From Phycisphaerales bacterium (GTDB lineage Bacteria > Planctomycetota > Phycisphaerae > Phycisphaerales > UBA1924): a stretch of 64,000 nt of DNA. The DNA lies in NCBI GenBank assembly GCA_019744815.1, contig JAIEUA010000012.1:62001-126000 (forward strand). The letters are read 5' to 3'. This document shows positions 1 through 11,282 of this stretch, piece after piece (position 1 is the first letter of the stretch; each line of letters begins with the position of its first letter). The notes beneath the pieces are model-generated. The model did not search any database, was not told the DNA's origin, and was given only the letters and a program-made list of their open reading frames with translations. A program made the translations under genes and the position numbers.

Positions 1-412
1 CGTCGGCGCGGTCGGCCCAGAGCATCTGGACGCAGCGGACCCACTCGGCGCGGTTGGCGAGGACGAAGGTCTCGACGCGCTCGGCGGGGAGCGGCAGCGG
101 CGTGATGAGCGTGCGGTACTGGGCGAGAGCGGCTTCGAGGAGTGTGGGGAGCCGTGCGGCGAGTGCGGCGTCGCGGGTGGTGGTGTAGAGGCGGTAGGAG
201 CGGGTGGTGATGGCGAGGCCGCGGGAGGTATTGGGGGGTGTGCCGAATTCCCAGCCGTCGGTGGCGAGGATGGGAGAGAGCTTGGCTGTTGCGGTGGGTT
301 TTGTGGGTTGTGGTGTTGTCGGCGCGGAGGAGGAGCAGGCGGTGAGGATGGTGGCGAGCAGCGCGATGGATGCGCTCGCACTGCCCGGACCAAGGCGGCC
401 GGGCAGTGGCAC
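1..412 (-). CDS. N-terminal part of an unrecognised lipoprotein (runs off the window)
   Basis: The minus strand is open from the window edge to about position 412 and gives roughly 137 residues. After a GTG at 412-410 the product reads VPLPGRLGPGSASASIALL and then ATILTACSSS, a lipoprotein signal peptide with a lipobox ending in LTAC. Downstream residues such as GWEFGTPPNTSRGLAITTRS and a long helix (ERVETFVLANRAEWVR) look like a normal folded domain, but I do not recognise the family. No ATG lies near the signal peptide, so the GTG start is inferred; it sits inside a palindromic repeat (379-408). The C-terminus lies outside the window. Confidence 0.6.
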   Translation of the reverse strand, partial: MPLPGRLGPGSASASIALLATILTACSSSAPTTPQPTKPTATAKLSPILATDGWEFGTPPNTSRGLAITTRSYRLYTTTRDAALAARLPTLLEAALAQYRTLITPLPLPAERVETFVLANRAEWVRCVQMLWADRAD

Positions 413-615
413 CCTGCGTTGCGAGAAGACGGACAGTCTGGTGCCATCAGTCCGCCGGCTTTGCGGCGCGACTGATGCGGGTTTGGGCGTGGCGTGCGGG
501 ATGCGAAGTCGCAGAAGCACCAGTCGCGCGGCTCCGAGCAGCCGCGGACTGGTGGCACCATAGCCAGTGGACGCGCTCGCACTGCCCGGCCCGGAGCGGC
601 CGGGCAGTGGCACCC
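379..615. repeat. Cluster of four palindromic repeat units
   Basis: Four imperfect palindromes lie almost end to end. Unit 1 pairs CACTGCCCGG (379-388) with CCGGGCAGTG (399-408). Unit 2 pairs CATCAGTC (445-452) with GACTGATG (470-477), extended by CGCCG/CGGCG. Unit 3 pairs CACCAGTC (518-525) with GACTGGTG (547-554), extended by GCGCGGCT/AGCCGCGG. Unit 4 pairs CACTGCCCGG (580-589) with CCGGGCAGTG (600-609). All carry a TGGCACC or GGTGCCA edge, so they look like one family. They fill the space between the truncated lipoprotein gene and the end of valS. Such structures may act in transcript processing or be REP/MITE-like elements; the role is not visible. Confidence 0.8.
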
Positions 616-630
616 GAGGTTGTCGGGATG

Positions 631-4097
<3,467 letters not shown>

Positions 4098-4122
<25 letters not shown>

Positions 4123-5198
4123 TGCAGGGCGAGTGTACGCGAGGGCGTGTGCGGTCAGCGTTTGGTCGCGGCGTTGGCGCCGTGCATGCGGTGGCCGCGG
4201 TGGCTGTGATCGCGCTAGTGGCGGCGGGGTTTGTGTACGTGCTGCGGGCGCCGGGTGAGCCTTTGGTGAAGCGGGCAGGCGGTGCGGACGCGACGAAGAC
4301 TGCCGAGTCCAAACCATCGGCGGCGGTGAAGCCCGCGCCCGGGCCCTCGGCGGCGAAGGTGGACGCGATTTTGGAATCGGTGGAGACGCTGACGCACGCG
4401 GGAAAGAACGCGGAAGTGGAAGCGGTCTTGAAAGGCGCGATCGAGCAGTATCCGTCGGATCAGCGGCTGTATGTCGCGTACGCGGAGGCGTTGCTCGGGC
4501 GTGATGCACTCGCGCCGGCGTACGAGAACTACGAGAAGGCCCTGGCGACGGGTGAGCGGACGGCGGCGCTGGAGTTTCAGGCCGGGACGGTGGCGAGCAT
4601 GCTGGGGAAGCGTGATCGGGCCGAGGAGCACTACGCCGCGGCTCAGAAAGCGAACCCGAATCACGCGGAGTACCCGCTGTTTCTGGGCCAGGTGCAGATG
4701 CAGTTGAATAAGTTGGACGAGGCACGGGCGAGTCTGGTGCGGGCGGCGCAGCTGAATCCGAACGAGGCTCGGGCGTGGGGGAGTCTGGCGGAGTTGGCAG
4801 TTCGGGAGAACAAGATCGAGGTGGCGTTGCAGCAGATCGCCAAGGCGCGGGAGCTGGAGCCGCGGGCGACGGTGTGGCGGTACATCGAGGCGCGGGCGCA
4901 GCTGCGGGCGGGAAAGGCGAAGGAGGCGGCGGAGTTGCTCCTGCCGCTGGAACCGAAGGAGAAGGCGAGCGAGTCGATCGCGCGGCTGTTGGCGGATGCG
5001 CTCAGCATGCAGAAGCGAGACGCGGAAGCTGCGGCGGTGATGGCGGCGGCGTCGGACGCGGATGAAAAGAACGCGGCCCTGGCGTTTGACGCGGCGGTGC
5101 GAGCGAAAAGGGCGGGGGACGCGGCGCTTTTGAAGCGGCTGCGCGAGCGGGCGGGTGCGCTTGGGCACGCGGGCGTGGCGGAGCTTGGCGGGGAGTAG
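4098..5198 (+). CDS. Membrane-anchored tetratricopeptide-repeat protein
   Basis: After a short basic N-terminus there is one hydrophobic helix (AVAAVAVIALVAAGFVYVL, about residues 29-50), then an Ala/Pro-rich linker and a helical region made of TPR-like units (for example ALATGERTAALEFQAGTVAS, QKANPNHAEYPLFLGQ, AQLNPNEARAWGSLAELAV). TPRs are protein-interaction scaffolds, so the protein probably presents them on the outer face of the cytoplasmic membrane; no enzyme motif was seen. If the ATG at 4098 or 4104 is used, the gene overlaps the divergent valS start at 4122. A GTG at 4149 would avoid that overlap and still keep the membrane helix; none of the starts has a strong ribosome-binding site. 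Confidence 0.8.
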
Positions 5199-5350
5199 CG
5201 GCGAGCCTCCCGGGCGGCGAGGAGCGTGGTGACTCCGACTAGGTCCCGAACTGAGACCTTCCGTTTTGCCGGGAGACATGCTAAGTCATTCTCGGACTTC
5301 TGTTTACTATTGCCTTTTGGGTGCAGGGTCCGGTAGGATTCTTCGCTGTC

Positions 5351-5377
5351 GGGGATAGGGAGGGGGGAGGGGAAGGG
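5351..5377 (+). promoter_or_regulatory. G-rich tract able to form a G-quadruplex, upstream of the dockerin gene
   Basis: Five runs of three or more G (5351-5354, 5358-5360, 5362-5367, 5369-5372, 5375-5377) are separated by one to three A/T bases. This matches the usual G-quadruplex pattern and lies about 95 bases before the ATG at 5470, on the coding strand. The rest of the 5199-5469 spacer shows no gene. A regulatory role is only inferred. Confidence 0.4.
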
Positions 5378-5469
5378 TCCTTGATCGTGGCGTGTGCCGC
5401 GGCGAGGGAGGGAGCTTCTGCATCGTGATCTGTCAACTCGCCGCCTCCCGCGGTACTGCTGGGGTATCC

Positions 5470-6750
5470 ATGCGCTCGAACCGAATTATGCAAGTTCTTG
5501 CTGGCGCTGTGCTTGTCTCCTCGAGCATGACGGCGATCGCGGCCAAGCCGCGGTTCGAGCTCACGGGTGAGATCCCGGTCTCGGCGAAGGACAACCGGGC
5601 GTACATCAACATCAAGGGCTGGGTGACGGCGATGACGCCCAGCGGGCCGATCGTCTGGAAGAACGGGATTCTTCAATCGGTGCCGACCAAGTCGGGGCGG
5701 AACTGGGCGACGGTGTCGGGCCTGAACGACTTTGGCGATGTCTCGGGGACGTACAACCTGACCGGCAGCACGGCTCTGCAGGCCTGGGCGTGGAGCGCGA
5801 ACCAACTTGTCGACGGCGCGACCGGGCCGTCGTGGATGCAGATTCAGTCCACGGGCATCAACAACAAGCGCGATATCGGGTTGACCGTGGTGCCGTTCAC
5901 CGTGACGGACTGCGGCAGCGGCTCGACGCAGTGGTATGGCAAGGCGGGCATCGGGAAGCCGAACGCCTGGAAGTCGGCGACGGCGTGGAAGGCTCAGTGC
6001 ACCCCGTCGTGCACGGTGATCTCGAGCCTTGGGTACGGCGTGAACAACGCGGGTGACATTCTGGCCTTTGGATACGGAACGGAATCGCGGGCGAACAACC
6101 AGTGCTCGCTGGTGGGGAGTTACTTTGTTTCGTGGGGTAACGGCGCCTCGACGCCGGTGCCGGATGTCTACTTCTCGTCGACCCCTTCGATCAACGATGT
6201 GGGCCAGGTGCTGAGCAACGCGCTGTGGAACGACGGCGGGGTGCAGACGGTTGGCATCCAGATCTGGAGCCTCTCGGGCGCGACGCGGTTGTACAGCTTC
6301 GGCGTGCTCAAGCCGGGCATGACGGTGCCGAGCGGTCCGCTGCGGTTCAACTCCTTCGGGCAGGTGATCGCGTCGGACGTTGGTACCAAGACCGGGTTCT
6401 ACACCGATGGCAAGTGGTACGACCTCAAGACGCTGGTCAAGCTGCCTCCGGAAGTCTCTCTGTCGTTGCTGCTGGACATCAACGAGCTGGGACAGGTCGT
6501 GGCGTCGGGTAAGCGTGGCAGTTCATCGCGGCTCTTCGTGCTCACGCTGCAGGCGCCGTGTCCGGCGGACTTCACCAACGACGGGATGGTGGACGACGCG
6601 GACTACGCGATCTTCGCTTCTGCCTACGACGCGATCTCGTGCCCGGCACCCCCGCAGGAGTGCCCGGCGGATCTGAATCTCGACGGGATCGTGGACGACG
6701 CGGATTTTGGGCTCTTCCTGCTGTCGTACGAGTTCACGGTCTGCCCGTGA
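5470..6750 (+). CDS. Secreted protein with C-terminal dockerin-like repeats
   Basis: The 426-residue product starts with a signal peptide (MRSNRIMQVLAGAVLVSSS, cleavage likely after AIAA). The body contains recurring units such as GLNDFGDVSGTYN, SINDVGQVLSNAL, RFNSFGQVIAS and DINELGQVVASG, resembling extracellular HAF-type repeats. The C-terminus has two calcium-loop-like segments, CPADFTNDGMVDDADYAIF and CPADLNLDGIVDDADFGLF, each ending in a Cys: a planctomycete dockerin-like module probably used for anchoring or protein contact at the cell surface. The gene at 43404 ends in the same module. ATG 5470 is chosen because it begins the signal peptide. The function of the body is unknown. Confidence 0.85.
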   Translation: MRSNRIMQVLAGAVLVSSSMTAIAAKPRFELTGEIPVSAKDNRAYINIKGWVTAMTPSGPIVWKNGILQSVPTKSGRNWATVSGLNDFGDVSGTYNLTGSTALQAWAWSANQLVDGATGPSWMQIQSTGINNKRDIGLTVVPFTVTDCGSGSTQWYGKAGIGKPNAWKSATAWKAQCTPSCTVISSLGYGVNNAGDILAFGYGTESRANNQCSLVGSYFVSWGNGASTPVPDVYFSSTPSINDVGQVLSNALWNDGGVQTVGIQIWSLSGATRLYSFGVLKPGMTVPSGPLRFNSFGQVIASDVGTKTGFYTDGKWYDLKTLVKLPPEVSLSLLLDINELGQVVASGKRGSSSRLFVLTLQAPCPADFTNDGMVDDADYAIFASAYDAISCPAPPQECPADLNLDGIVDDADFGLFLLSYEFTVCP

Positions 6751-6779
6751 TGCGGCGAGCGGCAGAGGCAGGGCGCAGC

Positions 6780-8540
6780 TCAGGATGACAACGCGAGATC
6801 GTGCAGCACCGCTTCGACGCGGCGGTTGCCGTTCCAGGTGTCGATCTTGGGCGTGCAGAGAAGATCGAGGGTGGTGTGGTGGGCGAGGCGAACGCCGTGC
6901 TTGGAGAGCATCGATGCGCCGCTCCAGAACTTCACGCGGAGGCGACGGCCGCGGTGTTCGACATCGAACAGGACGTGGTTGCCAGCGGCACCGAAGGTCT
7001 TGGGAACGCCGTTGATGGTGGCGCCGCGGATCAGGAGCCGGGGCTCGGGATTATCTCGCCCAAAGGGGGCGAGAGAAGCGAGACGGGTCACGGCATCAAG
7101 ATCCAAGTCAGCGGCGGACACCTCGGCGTCGACGATGGTGCGGGCCACGAGATCGGCTGGGCGGAGCCGCTGGTTGGTGTGAGCCACAAAGGCCTCGCGG
7201 AAAGCTTCGAGGTTGGCGGCGCGGAGCTTGAGGCCCGCGGCCATGGAGTGGCCGCCGAAGGTTTCGAGGTGGGACGAGCAGGCCGCGAGAGCCTCGTGGA
7301 GATCGAAGCAGTCAATGGAGCGCCCCGAGCCGTGGCAGAGGTCGGCGTCCTGCTGCAGCAGAATCGTGGGGCGGTGGAAGAGCCCCACGAGGCGTGAGCA
7401 GCAGATGCCGATGACGCCGCGGTGCCAGGAGGGATCGCTGAGGACGATGGCGCGGTGGTCGTCGCTGGTCATGCCGCGATCGATGGCAAGCTGCTCGGCG
7501 TGCTTGCTGATCTCGGTCTCGATGCGGCGGCGGTCGTTGTTCCACCCGGTGAGCGCGGCGGCGATCTCGTGGGCGCGGGCGGCGTCGGTGGTGGTGAGGA
7601 GCTCCAGGGCTTCCTTGGCGTGGCCGAGGCGGCCGATCGCGTTCAGACGTGGCCCGAGTCGGAAGCCGACGTCGGCGGCGTCGACACCCTCGGGCAGGTT
7701 GGACTCTTCGCAAAGGGCACGCACCCCGACGAGGGAGCTGCGGGTGATCTGGCTGAGCCCGAAGCGGGCGATGATGCGGTTCTCGCCGACAAGGGGAACC
7801 ACGTCGGCGATGACGCCCATGGCGGCGAGGGAGAGGAGCTCGATGAGCAGCGTTCGGAGCGGCGGACTCACCTTGTCGCCGCCGGAGCGCAGGGTGGCGA
7901 GCCGCCACGCGAGCTTGTACGCGACGCCGGCGCCGCACAGGTGCGGGAAGGGATAGGCCTCGCGTCCGGGTGTCAGGGGGTGTACTAGTGCGAACGCGTC
8001 CGGGAGGTCCGCGGCGTGGTGGGGCGGGGTGTGGTGGTCAGTGATAATGAGGTCTTTGCCGCGGGCTCGGGCCTCCCGGGCGGGAGTCGCGGCGGTGATG
8101 CCGCAGTCGACGCTGATGATGAGATCGTGCTCGTCGGCGAGCTTCGCGATGGCGTCCTTGTTGAGGCCGTAGCCCTCGTCGATGCGGTGGGGCAGATAGG
8201 TGCTGACGCGACAACCGGGGCGGAGCGCGTGGAGAGTGTGCCAGAGGATGGCCGCGGCGGAGACGCCGTCGACGTCGTAGTCGGCGTAGATGACGATGGA
8301 CTGATCTCGATCGAGGGCCTCGAGGACGCGTGCGGCGGCCTTGTCGAGGTCGGGCATGCGTGACGGATCGTGGAGATCTTTGAGGGTGGCGTCGAGGAAG
8401 CGAGGGTCGGTGACGCCGCGGGCGGCGAGGATGCGGTCGGCGAGGGAGGCACCCGGTGTGGCGGAACCGCCGGGCCGCAAACGCCAATGACTGAGCATTC
8501 CGCGGCAGTCAGTTGGTGCAGGCGTGGGCGCGGTGGCCAT
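6780..8540 (-). CDS. recJ: Single-stranded-DNA-specific exonuclease RecJ
   Basis: 5'-3' exonuclease on single-stranded DNA used in recombinational and mismatch repair. The DHH phosphoesterase motifs are clear: YADYDVDGVSAAA, IISVDCGITA and LIITDHHTPPH. A DHHA1-type region follows with GGHSMAAGLKL, and the RecJ OB-like C-terminus ends the protein. From ATG 8540 (MATAPTPAPTD) the product is 586 residues, close to the family's usual length; ATG 8498 (MLSHWRLRPGG) is an alternative that removes only a non-conserved leader. It is divergent from the adenosyltransferase gene at 8640 with a 99-base spacer. Confidence 0.93.
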   Translation of the reverse strand: MATAPTPAPTDCRGMLSHWRLRPGGSATPGASLADRILAARGVTDPRFLDATLKDLHDPSRMPDLDKAAARVLEALDRDQSIVIYADYDVDGVSAAAILWHTLHALRPGCRVSTYLPHRIDEGYGLNKDAIAKLADEHDLIISVDCGITAATPAREARARGKDLIITDHHTPPHHAADLPDAFALVHPLTPGREAYPFPHLCGAGVAYKLAWRLATLRSGGDKVSPPLRTLLIELLSLAAMGVIADVVPLVGENRIIARFGLSQITRSSLVGVRALCEESNLPEGVDAADVGFRLGPRLNAIGRLGHAKEALELLTTTDAARAHEIAAALTGWNNDRRRIETEISKHAEQLAIDRGMTSDDHRAIVLSDPSWHRGVIGICCSRLVGLFHRPTILLQQDADLCHGSGRSIDCFDLHEALAACSSHLETFGGHSMAAGLKLRAANLEAFREAFVAHTNQRLRPADLVARTIVDAEVSAADLDLDAVTRLASLAPFGRDNPEPRLLIRGATINGVPKTFGAAGNHVLFDVEHRGRRLRVKFWSGASMLSKHGVRLAHHTTLDLLCTPKIDTWNGNRRVEAVLHDLALSS

Positions 8541-8639
8541 CGCGGCGACCGGAGCGGCGACTTCGAGAGGCGGTGTACGCTGGAGGGGCGTGCGGGTCAC
8601 GTGTGGGGCGGGGCAAGAGCGAAACAGATCGGAGTCGCG

Positions 8640-9257
8640 ATGGTCAAGCTGAACAAGATATACACGAAAACCGGCGACGACGGCACCACCGGGCTGGTGG
8701 GCGGCGCTCGGGTACCCAAGAACGATCCTCGCGTCGAGGCCTATGGCACGGTGGACGAGGCGAACAGCCAGATCGGAATGGCGATCATCATCGCGACGGG
8801 CGGGATGGGCACGCCGCCGCACAATCCGCGGATCGCGGCACGGATCGGTGAGGTGCTTTCGTCGATCCAGAACGATCTTTTCGATGTGGGGGCCGATCTG
8901 GCGACGCCGATTGCCAAGGGCGAGAAGCCGGGGGCAGCGTTGCGGGTCACTGAAGAACAGGTGCTGCGGCTGGAGGGCTGGATCGACGAGTTCAACGAGA
9001 GGCTTCAGCCGCTGAACAGCTTTGTTCTGCCCGGCGGGACGGCGTTGGCGGGGGCGCTGCACGTGGCTCGGACGGTGACGCGTCGGGCCGAGCGGGCGGC
9101 GGTGGCGCTGCGGGCGGCGGACGAGAATGCGACGAGTCCGGAGTCGGTGCGGTATCTGAACCGGTTAAGCGATCTGCTCTTTGTGGTGGCACGGGTGGCG
9201 AACGACGATGGCCGGGTGGATGTGCTGTGGCTGCCTGGCGCCGGTCGGAAGAAATGA
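8640..9257 (+). CDS. Cob(I)yrinic acid a,c-diamide adenosyltransferase, PduO type
   Basis: Transfers the adenosyl group of ATP to cob(I)alamin or its precursor to make coenzyme B12. The ATP-binding N-terminal signature is IYTKTGDDGTTGL (residues about 7-19), followed by VEAYGTVDEANSQIG, the FVLPGG block and the C-terminal helix with RRAERAAVAL and YLNRLSDLLFVVAR, all typical of PduO/MMAB proteins. The length of 205 residues fits the family. No other cobalamin gene and no recognisable cobalamin riboswitch is nearby, so salvage rather than de novo synthesis is plausible. Confidence 0.93.
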   Translation: MVKLNKIYTKTGDDGTTGLVGGARVPKNDPRVEAYGTVDEANSQIGMAIIIATGGMGTPPHNPRIAARIGEVLSSIQNDLFDVGADLATPIAKGEKPGAALRVTEEQVLRLEGWIDEFNERLQPLNSFVLPGGTALAGALHVARTVTRRAERAAVALRAADENATSPESVRYLNRLSDLLFVVARVANDDGRVDVLWLPGAGRKK

Positions 9258-9396
9258 CGCGGTTCGGACGAATCGCGTGACAACCGGGGTGAAGACCGGT
9301 ATCTTGTAGGCGTGAGGGGTAGGCGTGAGGAGTCCGCCGCGGGACGCGTGACGGGCACGGTCGTTGTGCGGGTTTCGGACGGACGAAGGGAAGCGA

Positions 9397-10884
9397 TTGA
9401 GTCAGGATGACTTGTCAACCAAGGGCCTGCACACCTCCGAGTTCGCGGGGGAGTTTGAGGCCCACACCCTGCGGCTGCTCAAGAAGCGGTTCGTGTTCTT
9501 TTGCGCGGCGGGCGCGATCTTCGGGTTGAGCGTGACGGTGATCGTGCTGACCGCGATGCTGGTCCGGCAGTTTTCCGACGCGAGGGACGCCGCGGGCGTG
9601 CTGCCGAAGCTCTGGGGCGCGGTTTACAACACGGGCAAGGCGGTCGGGACGAGCATCGTGCCCATCTCGATCTTCAGCGCGTCGCTGCTGTACGTGCTCC
9701 GCGGCAAGGTCCGCGAGATGGCCCTGCTCCGGCTGTCGCAGTACGTCGTCTTCGGCGTCGGGGCGTTCCACTTCTTTGTCAGCGGATTCCAGTGGGCGAC
9801 GAGCATTGGCTGGCTCGAGGCTTCGCTGCTCTTGTTCTTCGCGTGCGTGCTGCTGCCCTGGTCGGCCCGGCAGGCGACCATGGTGGCGGTGTCGTTGGTC
9901 GGTGCCCACGTGGCCTCGCTGATCTTGCAGGGGAGGACGATCGCCGAGACGATCGGCTGGCCGATGCTGTCGGCGGGGTTGTTCACGTTCAGCGTCCTGA
10001 TCGCCTGGTTTAAGCACTCACGCTACACCCAGCAGTTCAAGTTCGCTGTCATTCAGCAGCGCTACGGCGAGGTGCGTCGCGAGCTGACCGACGCCCGCAA
10101 GATTCACGAGGCGTTGTTCCCGGGCAAGATCGAGTCGGGCGAGCTGCGCATGTCGTACGAGTACGAGCCGATGCGACAGATCGGCGGCGATTATCTCTAC
10201 GCCCACCAGGGACCCGGTGTGGCGGGCGGGCGACGCCTGAACATCGTGTTGATGGACGTCACGGGACACGGGATCCCCGCGGCACTGACGGTCAATCGGC
10301 TCCACGGCGAACTCGAACGCGTCTTTGCCGAGGACCCGGCCATCGATCCGGGCCGGGTTCTGAATCTGCTGAATCGGTATGTGCACCTCACGCTGGCGAC
10401 GCACTCGGTCTACGTCACGGCCCTTTGCATCCGCATCGACAGTGGGGTGAACACGCTGGAGTACGCCAGCGGCGGGCATCCCCCGGCGTTCCTGGTCGCG
10501 GCCGACGGCACGATCCGCGAGCTGCAATCGACTTCGTTCGTGCTCGGAGCGTGTGCTGCGGCGGACTTTGACGCCGCCCCGATCTCCACCGAGTTCATGT
10601 CCGGTGATGCCCTCGTCGCCTACACCGACGGCGCGATCGAGGCCCGCGATCGGAGCGGACGGATGCTGGGCGTGCAGGGCTTTCTCCGGCTGGTGGCCTC
10701 CATGGCCGGCGCGTCTCGCTCGAACCAGTTCTCGTGGGCCAAGCAGATCCTGTCGAGCGTGGAGCAGTTCCGCTACGGCCCCGCGGCCGATGACACGCTG
10801 GTGGTCGAGATCACCCGGCCGGTCACGACGGACGAGAGGCTCTCGCGTCGCACCACGGCCGCGGTTGGTGTGGGAGCGGCGTGA
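9397..10884 (+). CDS. Membrane-bound SpoIIE-type PP2C protein phosphatase
   Basis: Six hydrophobic helices (for example RFVFFCAAGAIFGLSVTVIV and SIVPISIFSASLLYVL) fill the first ~210 residues, followed by a linker and a PP2C/SpoIIE catalytic domain. Metal-binding acidic motifs are GGDYL, DVTGHGIPAA and YTDGAIEA, spaced as in RsbU-type serine phosphatases, with the SGGHPPAFL block between them. Such enzymes usually dephosphorylate anti-anti-sigma factors; no partner gene lies beside it. Start: a TTG at 9397 has a purine-rich GAAGGGAAG upstream; another TTG at 9364 would add 11 residues. The gene converges on the MazG-like gene with one base between stops. Confidence 0.88.
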   Translation: MSQDDLSTKGLHTSEFAGEFEAHTLRLLKKRFVFFCAAGAIFGLSVTVIVLTAMLVRQFSDARDAAGVLPKLWGAVYNTGKAVGTSIVPISIFSASLLYVLRGKVREMALLRLSQYVVFGVGAFHFFVSGFQWATSIGWLEASLLLFFACVLLPWSARQATMVAVSLVGAHVASLILQGRTIAETIGWPMLSAGLFTFSVLIAWFKHSRYTQQFKFAVIQQRYGEVRRELTDARKIHEALFPGKIESGELRMSYEYEPMRQIGGDYLYAHQGPGVAGGRRLNIVLMDVTGHGIPAALTVNRLHGELERVFAEDPAIDPGRVLNLLNRYVHLTLATHSVYVTALCIRIDSGVNTLEYASGGHPPAFLVAADGTIRELQSTSFVLGACAAADFDAAPISTEFMSGDALVAYTDGAIEARDRSGRMLGVQGFLRLVASMAGASRSNQFSWAKQILSSVEQFRYGPAADDTLVVEITRPVTTDERLSRRTTAAVGVGAA

Positions 10885-10885
10885 T

Positions 10886-11209
10886 TCAGTCCTTGACGCC
10901 CTCGACGAGGCCGGGGATTGTGTACTTCTGGACCGCTTCGGTGAGGTCGACCCCGGTGATGTTCGCCATGGTCATCAACCAGGCCAGGACATCCGCGAAC
11001 TCCTCCGACAGATTGGCTTTCTGTTCCGGAGTCGGCGTCTTGCCCGGCAGATTGGCATGCAATGCGGTGGCCAGTTCTCCGAACTCCTCGGTCAGGAGCA
11101 GAAAAGTGGCCGCCGGGCCGCGCTTGCTGTCGGTCGCGTAATATCGATCCCGGATGAGCTGCTGGAAGCCTTCGAGAGTCAGCGGCGAAGAGTGACGTGG
11201 CGTGGTCAT
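10886..11209 (-). CDS. MazG-like nucleotide pyrophosphohydrolase
   Basis: A 107-residue all-helical protein with LLTEEFGELATAL and LSEEFADVLAWL, matching the metal-binding ExxE...ExxD pattern of the MazG-like NTP pyrophosphatase superfamily. These enzymes hydrolyse nucleoside triphosphates to monophosphates and pyrophosphate in housecleaning. The length fits single-domain MazG proteins. The start MTTPRHSSPL at 11209 is the first good ATG. Its 5' end faces the lipoprotein gene at 11202/11274. The substrate cannot be told from sequence. Confidence 0.85.
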   Translation of the reverse strand: MTTPRHSSPLTLEGFQQLIRDRYYATDSKRGPAATFLLLTEEFGELATALHANLPGKTPTPEQKANLSEEFADVLAWLMTMANITGVDLTEAVQKYTIPGLVEGVKD

Positions 11210-11264
11210 AGAGACAAACGTAGCAGTCGATCCTCGTCGTGACGTCCGTGTCTCCACTCCGAGC

Positions 11265-11282
11265 CGCGGGCTTGTGCCCGCG
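11265..11282. repeat. Palindrome at the start of a lipoprotein gene
   Basis: CGCGGGC (11265-11271) pairs with GCCCGCG (11276-11282) around a short centre. A GTG that could start the next gene (11274-11276) begins inside this centre. The element resembles the palindrome at 1881-1898 inside valS. Confidence 0.65.

Noticed and set aside
8487-8639. Cobalamin riboswitch before the adenosyltransferase gene
   Set aside because: No B12-box-like sequence or long leader structure was found; the 99-base spacer to recJ is too short for a full cobalamin riboswitch.
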